DNA from: Pseudomonadales bacterium
GTDB taxonomy: Bacteria > Pseudomonadota > Gammaproteobacteria > Pseudomonadales > Halieaceae
Reading direction: 5' to 3'
NCBI GenBank assembly: GCA_024234815.1
Contig: JACKNO010000004.1
Coordinates: 607,349-671,348, forward strand
DNA: 64,000 nucleotides
The translations under genes and the position numbers were made by a program. Positions 59,807 to 64,000 of the stretch are shown piece after piece (the stretch's first letter is position 1; each line of letters begins with the position of its first letter). The notes beneath the pieces are model-generated. The model worked only from the letters and a program-made list of their open reading frames with translations. It was not told where the DNA came from and did not search any database.

Positions 59807-60661
59807 TTATCCTACCTGTAACGCGGCAACCTCAGGGTAGTTCAGGTGCCACCGCTCGATCAGTTTACTCTGGTCGATGTCACTGGGGTGAAACCCCGGG
59901 CGCAGGTATTTGCTGAACTCCGGGGCCGCCCAGCGCCTGAACCCGCGCTCGCCCCACATAAAGGCCCAGGCCTCCCGAATGTCCTTCAGCGAGGGTAACT
60001 TGCGGTCACACCACAGCAGCATGAGCTGAGAGATGGCCATCTGTATCCAGAACATCCGGAATATGAACCGGGCAACCGCTATGCGTTGCTTTTCGTTACC
60101 GACGGCTGTTTTGTAAACATCGAAAGCGACGGCCTTATGTTCTATCTCCTCCATGGCGTGCCAGATCAGCATTTCCCTCAGGGGAGACTGGCGGTTGTCG
60201 TCGTCACCGGGTTCCGGGTTCTCCAGGGTCCACTGTGCGAGGGTAGCGGTAATATGTTCAAGCGCCGCTGTCACTGCCAATTGCTGTGACGGATTCAATT
60301 TCCGGCGCCCCGTGTCCAGGCGACCCTTGAGGCGTCTTTGCACCTTGTCCATCGCCATACCCAAAACCTGCGCACGATCGTTAAAGTCCTCATGTATTCG
60401 GGCATGATGTGCTTCCTGGCCGATAAAGCCACGTATCTGCTCGAGCAGCACCGGGTCCTTGATGTCCTTCTGGTAATGGCGCACTGAATCGATAAAGAAG
60501 CGCTCGCCGTCGGGAAAGGAGGCGGAGAGGGCGTACATCAGGGTGCTGAGAATAGGGTTGCCACGGAAGAAGTACTTTTCCCTGAGCTGGCTCATGTCGA
60601 ACGCCATTCTACGGGGTTTGATAGTTCCCACATTGCCGATGCCTGTCTGCACTGCTGTCAT
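59807..60661 (-). CDS. PF10118-type predicted metal-dependent hydrolase
   Basis: A 284-residue protein. FIGQEAHHARIHE (about residues 80-92) and HAMEEIEHKAVAFDVYK carry the repeated Glu/His metal ligands of the family, in an all-helical ferritin-like arrangement. Members are called metal-dependent hydrolases but biochemical evidence is thin. ATG 60661 has AAGAGG 8 nt upstream; an in-frame GTG is part of that ribosome-binding site. It is the last core gene before the prophage end. Confidence 0.82.
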   Translation of the reverse strand: MTAVQTGIGNVGTIKPRRMAFDMSQLREKYFFRGNPILSTLMYALSASFPDGERFFIDSVRHYQKDIKDPVLLEQIRGFIGQEAHHARIHEDFNDRAQVLGMAMDKVQRRLKGRLDTGRRKLNPSQQLAVTAALEHITATLAQWTLENPEPGDDDNRQSPLREMLIWHAMEEIEHKAVAFDVYKTAVGNEKQRIAVARFIFRMFWIQMAISQLMLLWCDRKLPSLKDIREAWAFMWGERGFRRWAAPEFSKYLRPGFHPSDIDQSKLIERWHLNYPEVAALQVG

Positions 60662-60837
60662 TGTACGCACCTCTTGGTAACAGCTATTTGCTAACCGTGA
60701 CTCGACCGGATCAAACCACGAGATTGAAAAAGGGTCAATGAATCAGGTTCTGCGTGCAAAAGTCCGATGCATGGACCCAAGGTGTAAACTCCTGTCACAC
60801 CATGCAAAAGGTTGCACCCTGGCAAAGTCAATCATAT

Positions 60838-60869
60838 ATTTAACATAATATTATTATTACTGCGTGTCC
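60838..60869 (-). other. dif-like Xer site with perfect XerD arm
   Basis: Read on the minus strand, the XerD arm TTATGTTAAAT matches the gammaproteobacterial dif consensus exactly, and the 14-nt run ending there matches E. coli dif. The XerC side (CGCAGTAA) carries one extra base relative to CGCATAA. It may be a chromosomal dif remnant or a phage junction. Confidence 0.5.
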
Positions 60870-61082
60870 GGTGGTGACGGGCAGGGGGCGTTATCAGTAA
60901 TGAAGACGTTACGACGTGGTCGGAAGCGCCGCTCGAACTCAACGTGATCTGCCTGTGAGGCCGTCTTTTATTGCCACGCAATAGAGTCCGCGCTGGAAGC
61001 GGATATCTCCATGTTGAATCGCAGTGGTAGCCGAATTGCTGAGCCAGGTCGAAATCGGTGCCCGGGATAAGTAAACCGGGGG

Positions 61083-61390
61083 CGGAGAAGATTGGCATTC
61101 TCCAGGAGAGCTATCCTCATTTTGGACAGCCAAACCCAACAGATCGCCAGTCTCTACGATTCTCAGGTCGCCACCGGCTTACGGATCGCCCATATCTGAG
61201 AAAACCCCGCGGAGAGTGGCCTGGAATTTGTTTTGGCGGTCCATACCCAACGAAACGCGCCATATCCAATCGTGCAGTATTTGAGTGTGCAGACCTGTAG
61301 AACTCCTGGCGCCAGTATCCCGGCCACCAACCGCTAGCCAGGCGCGGAGAGTGCCCTGGAATCCATTTCAGCGACCCAAATCCCACGCAA
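61083..61390. repeat. Three imperfect ~130-bp direct repeats
   Basis: Each unit starts near GCGGAGA (61083, 61209, 61344). The last two share GCGGAGAGTGnCCTGGAAT exactly but for one base, and a CCCAAC-like block sits about 30-50 nt after each start. Units are 126 and 135 bp apart. No protein is credible; any minus-strand reading frame across them is a by-product of the repeats. Confidence 0.6.
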
Positions 61391-61427
61391 ACCCCTTAAA
61401 ACACGCTATATCTGCACCTGGGGAATC

Positions 61428-61466
61428 TTATCCACATGTGCGCATAATTGGTAGGTTATGGTAAGG
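61428..61466 (+). other. DnaA box and Xer-like site
   Basis: TTATCCACA (61428-61436), a perfect DnaA box, directly abuts TGTGCGCATAA (61437-61447), 10 of 11 to the XerC arm of dif. After 8 nt (TTGGTAGG) comes TTATGGTAAGG (61456-61466), 8 of 11 to the XerD arm. An 8-bp centre is seen in cer-type sites. Confidence 0.5.
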
Positions 61467-61494
61467 GCCGATCAGGCTGCCCAAGCTTGCGGTA

Positions 61495-61610
61495 CTGTGC
61501 CGCAGGCACAGCGCCGAAAGCGCCGGCAGGCGGGCGGTAGTGGGCTTGCCCACCGCCGCTGCTCGATCTGGAAACGTAACTGGTGAGTGAGAGCCCAGGT
61601 TCCCTGGGCT
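61495..61610. other. Cluster of perfect hairpins, possible phage intergenic signal
   Basis: Three perfect stems lie within 116 nt: CTGTGCC/GGCACAG (61495-61511), GTGGGC/GCCCAC (61540-61553) and AGCCCAGG/CCTGGGCT (61592-61610), plus a GCGC pair. Such spacing resembles the replication/packaging intergenic region of filamentous phages. No T tract follows them. Confidence 0.45.
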
Positions 61611-62076
61611 TTCACGAGGCAGTCGATAGTAGATTGGGCCTCTCCAATCCAATTATGATTATTCTTCGCGGAGACCTAAGTGCCTGAAGCCGCCATACAC
61701 ACTCACATCGTTTATAGCCAGACAAATCAGCTAAAAACTGGACAATTTCCGGCTTTTCTCTGAAACCATAGCTTTCTTGTAGTACCGTGACGGAATCAAG
61801 GAGTTTTTGTCGTTAAGACCACAGGGGAAATATGAAATACAGATTGTAGATAAAGAAAAACGCAACCCAAAGCTTGCGCCAAAGGTTGCGTTCTAGAGTG
61901 GCTCGCGGACGGTGATCTGAACTCCGCCAAGAAGTAATCAGATCATTTTAGCGAGGCCTGAAATTACACTAGCATCTCCTTTGCTATGTGACAAGCGCTA
62001 TGCTGTTGCTTGTCGAGGCCTTCTGCTGCCGTCCAAAAAGCCAATCCCAGCTATGCAAGTTTGCGAGGTTTTGGCC
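61611..62076. other. Intergenic region inside the probable prophage end
   Basis: No coding gene is supported. A hairpin AACGCAACC/GGTTGCGTT (61859-61892) has a T-rich tail on the minus strand, so it may terminate a minus-strand transcript, though no gene for it is seen. Confidence 0.4.
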
Positions 62077-62259
62077 ATGACAAGTGGTATTGATACAGGA
62101 ATTTTGGGCTTGGGTTACGCGTCTCTCACAGTAGGCTATGCCTGCTGCTTTTACAAAAGCATCCGTGAATCACCGCATGAATTGTTGAATTATCATTGGC
62201 GGTACTTTCCCCTACTAATTGGGCATGTGCTCTTGGCGAGTCAATACTTAATTACTTAA
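62077..62259 (+). CDS. Small two-helix membrane protein, unrecognised
   Basis: A 60-residue frame beginning MTSGIDTGILGLGYASLTVG, with a hydrophobic stretch about residues 8-26 and another near the C-terminus (YFPLLIGHVLLASQYL), separated by a charged linker. GAGG lies 9 nt before the ATG; upstream in-frame codons add implausible residues. No family recognised. Its place beside the repressor suggests a phage-encoded product, but a fortuitous frame cannot be ruled out. Confidence 0.4.
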   Translation: MTSGIDTGILGLGYASLTVGYACCFYKSIRESPHELLNYHWRYFPLLIGHVLLASQYLIT

Positions 62260-62441
62260 GCCCTGGACATGCCATGCTACCGGCTGGGGCTTGTCGTCCC
62301 TCTAGGTAATAACACGAAATCTTTTTCTCTCCCGGAGGGGGCCAACACCCCTCCAGCCCGCACCCCTGCTGGGTTTCGGGCCGAAAGATACGCTCTTCAA
62401 AACGTCATCCATAAACCGTTCGTCCATCCCCGCAGCCGAAC
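62260..62441. other. Gap downstream of the repressor gene
   Basis: A 182-nt interval without a coding frame. It contains a GC-rich inverted repeat (GGAGGGG/CCCCTCC near 62335-62357) that could stop transcription, though it has no clear T tract. Confidence 0.4.
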
Positions 62442-62861
62442 CTAGACAGAGTCCTCTGAACGGCCCCTCATGGGTAGAACATCCTTAACACCGCTGCCGC
62501 CTCTCCCAACATTAATCAGCAACTTGTGCTCGTCCAGCATCGTTTTGAGGCCATTGGCGATACAAAACTTGTCCATGATTCTAATGATGGTTTCCTGATC
62601 GTCTTCCGGCAGACCTGAAACCCGCTCAAACTGCTCTTTGAGTATCGCATTCAGCCCTGACTTCTCATTATCCATCAGCAGGCGCCCCGCAGAGCACTCC
62701 AGAGCGCCCATCAGTTTGTAGAGGGTCGAGAGGGTAGGGTCGGCCTTATTGCGCTCCAGCTTCGATATCTGGCCCAGGCCAACCCCCGAGTTATTGGATA
62801 GCTCGCCCTGAGTTAGTCCTTTATCCAACCTTAAGCGCCTTAAGTTCTCTCCGAGGCTCAT
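62442..62861 (-). CDS. XRE-family transcriptional repressor (RstR-like)
   Basis: A 139-residue protein. The N-terminal helix-turn-helix (LRRLRLDKGLTQGELSNNSG and ISKLERNKADPTLSTLYKL) is a typical HTH_3 domain (about residues 7-60); the C-terminal half is helical and probably dimerises. It is divergent from a filamentous-phage replication gene, the place of the RstR repressor in CTXphi. Its own AGGAG overlaps an operator (CCTATAGG), consistent with autoregulation. Confidence 0.85.
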   Translation of the reverse strand: MSLGENLRRLRLDKGLTQGELSNNSGVGLGQISKLERNKADPTLSTLYKLMGALECSAGRLLMDNEKSGLNAILKEQFERVSGLPEDDQETIIRIMDKFCIANGLKTMLDEHKLLINVGRGGSGVKDVLPMRGRSEDSV

Positions 62862-62873
62862 TATTAACGATCT

Positions 62874-62963
62874 CCTATAGGTCTATAGGGTCAATATAAC
62901 CCCATGACACGCCTTCTTGGGCTTGTATGGTTCTATAAGATCAATTAGATTGCACCTATAGGT
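62874..62963. promoter_or_regulatory. Operator cluster, CCTATAGG repeats
   Basis: CCTATAGG occurs at 62874-62881, CTATAGGG at 62883-62890, CTATAA at 62933-62938, and the perfect palindrome ACCTATAGGT at 62954-62963 (12 bp with flanks). They fill the divergent repressor-replication gene region. The first overlaps the repressor ribosome-binding site; the last stands next to a TTGACA for the replication gene. Confidence 0.7.
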
Positions 62964-62966
62964 GTA

Positions 62967-62996
62967 TTGACAGGTTTTAGTTTGGGTTCCTGTTAC
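62967..62996 (+). promoter_or_regulatory. Possible promoter of the replication gene
   Basis: TTGACA (62967-62972) is a perfect -35. After 18 nt TGTTAC (62991-62996) is a weak -10. The nearest operator lies just upstream, so repressor binding could block it. Confidence 0.4.
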
Positions 62997-63071
62997 ACCC
63001 AAACTAACTCCGGAGTTCCGGACAATCTGGTCATTAATTGATCAACAAGGGCAGGGTGGTTGACCCCGAAA

Positions 63072-64000
63072 ATGGGCTGGTTTATCGACAAGTTGGTCAT
63101 GCATCAGGAATACCCTGAGGCCAACCTGCCTGTCGTCGGCAAGCATGGGGTCATCCGGCACGATATCGCCACCAATGAGCTAGTCAGTCGCACCGTCAGC
63201 AGCCTGCAATACGAGGGCTCGCACAGCTCAACACTCCAGATACGATGCACTGGCAGTTCGATTACCGTTGCCGGCAACCCCTCGCGGCTTAACCGCTCGG
63301 ACAACCTCTGGGGCTACACGACCATTGAGCAGTGCGCCCAGGTCTATAACCAGATACTGGCAGAGTACGGGCTGCCACCGTTCAAGCGATGTACCGGCAA
63401 ATGGTATCGGCAGTCCCGGGATGGCACAAAGGCCCGGGTGATTACTGACGGTGCATTTATCCGACATATCGACTGGACTCGAAATCACACCGTGGGGCAG
63501 GGCAAGGAACACTCGTTTCTGCGCGGCGCCTCCACACTCACTATTGGCCGCGGTCTCGAACCGCGTCTGTATCCGAATGGCGCCACCGTAGACTGGGGTA
63601 GCCATAAACTGAAAGTTAAAGGGGAGGGCTCAACTTACCGATACGACAAGATTTATATCAAGGCAGAGGATTTAAAAACCCATCGCGCTAAACGACTCAA
63701 GCATGCAACCCACGAAGAAAAAACCTATTACGACCGGCTCATAGAATACTGTCAGGACTGCGGAATTGTTCGAGAAGAGCAGAGCAAAAAGGCTCCCTTC
63801 CTTAAAAAACACAGCACTTTGGCATTTTACGGTCTTACTACTGAATCAGACTTCGCACCTTATTTGACTGACATAGAGACAGCGATCAAGCGATTAGAGG
63901 TTAACCATATGACCTACGAAACCATAGCAGAACAGCTTATAGAAAAAGGCATCTGTAAAAGCACCCAGTCTGCCAACGCAACAGAATCCTACGCCTATAA
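63072..64000 (+). CDS. Phage replication initiator, gene II/X (RstA-like) family, partial
   Basis: At least 309 residues, open to the window end with no stop. MGWFIDKLVMHQEYPEANLP, LQYEGSHSSTLQIR, NPSRLNRSDNLWGY and EYGLPPFKRCTG match the N-terminus of filamentous-phage Rep (gene II/X, RstA) proteins, and GAFIRHIDWTRNHTVGQG the catalytic-domain strand. These start rolling-circle replication of the single-stranded genome. ATG 63072 is chosen; TTG 63060 with AAGGG 8 nt upstream is an alternative. Composition is more AT-rich than the core genes. Confidence 0.85.
   Translation, partial: MGWFIDKLVMHQEYPEANLPVVGKHGVIRHDIATNELVSRTVSSLQYEGSHSSTLQIRCTGSSITVAGNPSRLNRSDNLWGYTTIEQCAQVYNQILAEYGLPPFKRCTGKWYRQSRDGTKARVITDGAFIRHIDWTRNHTVGQGKEHSFLRGASTLTIGRGLEPRLYPNGATVDWGSHKLKVKGEGSTYRYDKIYIKAEDLKTHRAKRLKHATHEEKTYYDRLIEYCQDCGIVREEQSKKAPFLKKHSTLAFYGLTTESDFAPYLTDIETAIKRLEVNHMTYETIAEQLIEKGICKSTQSANATESYAY

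Larger units (their letters stand above)
60662..61436. other. Gene-poor junction region
   Basis: There is no supportable protein-coding gene here. The stretch holds the possible upstream region of the PF10118 gene, a dif-like site (60838-60869) and three imperfect ~130-bp repeats (61083-61390). It probably marks the boundary between core chromosome and mobile DNA. Confidence 0.6.

Noticed and set aside
61117..61386. An 89-codon minus-strand frame with repeated GHSPR motifs
   Set aside because: The repetition comes from the DNA repeats; the protein is not otherwise plausible.

Overview
The window is a 64 kb piece of a gammaproteobacterial chromosome. The gene orders yceF/yceD-rpmF-fab cluster, tig-clpP-clpX-lon-hupB-ppiD and mltD/yafS-rnhA-dnaQ, the pseudomonad-type CysI plus DUF934 pair, and protein sequences close to marine oligotrophic groups suggest a Halieaceae/Cellvibrionales-like (OM60/NOR5) organism. 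That lineage call is an inference from remembered family sequences; only the class is secure. About 60 kb is dense, GC-rich core genome. The last ~3.3 kb (60,662-64,000) is gene-poor and looks different.

Layout. 1-9,060: yceF, yceD-rpmF, the fatty-acid cluster fabD-fabG-acpP-fabF, then pabC-mltG-tmk-holB-pilZ (plsX, fabH and tatD are absent from their usual places). 9,061-11,739: a possible small RNA, then a GH84-type glycosidase and a mannose-6-phosphate-isomerase-like cupin, an apparent accessory pair. 11,899-18,642: tRNA-Leu(UAG), tig, clpP, clpX, lon (with a good sigma-32 promoter) and HU. 18,780-26,114: ppiD, serA, DUF1285, ETF-ubiquinone oxidoreductase and etfBA. 26,243-35,870: CPA2 antiporter, DUF934-cysI, a 40-residue membrane peptide, DUF2970, metH, nfuA (with an IscR-like site) and DAHP synthase. 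36,118-42,929: AddB-like and AddA-like nuclease/helicase pair plus a Sir2 deacylase. 42,943-51,342: rlmG-mltD, yafS-rnhA-dnaQ, nhaB, nudC-sohB. 51,386-57,336: a hydrogen sulfide/persulfide cassette (metallo-beta-lactamase dioxygenase, DUF442-SQR fusion, SulP) under a sigma-54 promoter, divergent from a FisR-like activator that is frameshifted in this sequence. 57,479-60,661: a lipoprotein with a GspG-like C-terminus, an acyl-CoA synthetase and a PF10118 protein.

60,662-64,000 contains dif/Xer-like sites, a cluster of perfect hairpins, imperfect repeats, an XRE repressor and, divergent from it, a phage replication initiator of the gene II/X (RstA-like) family running off the window end. This is best read as the left end of a CTXphi-type filamentous prophage.

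The two most rewarding places for a second look are the persulfide cassette, where regulator cysteines, promoter and operator can all be read directly, and the filamentous prophage end. The GH84/cupin pair, the lipoprotein-GspG fusion and an orphan minus-strand terminator at 9,133 are the least explained parts.
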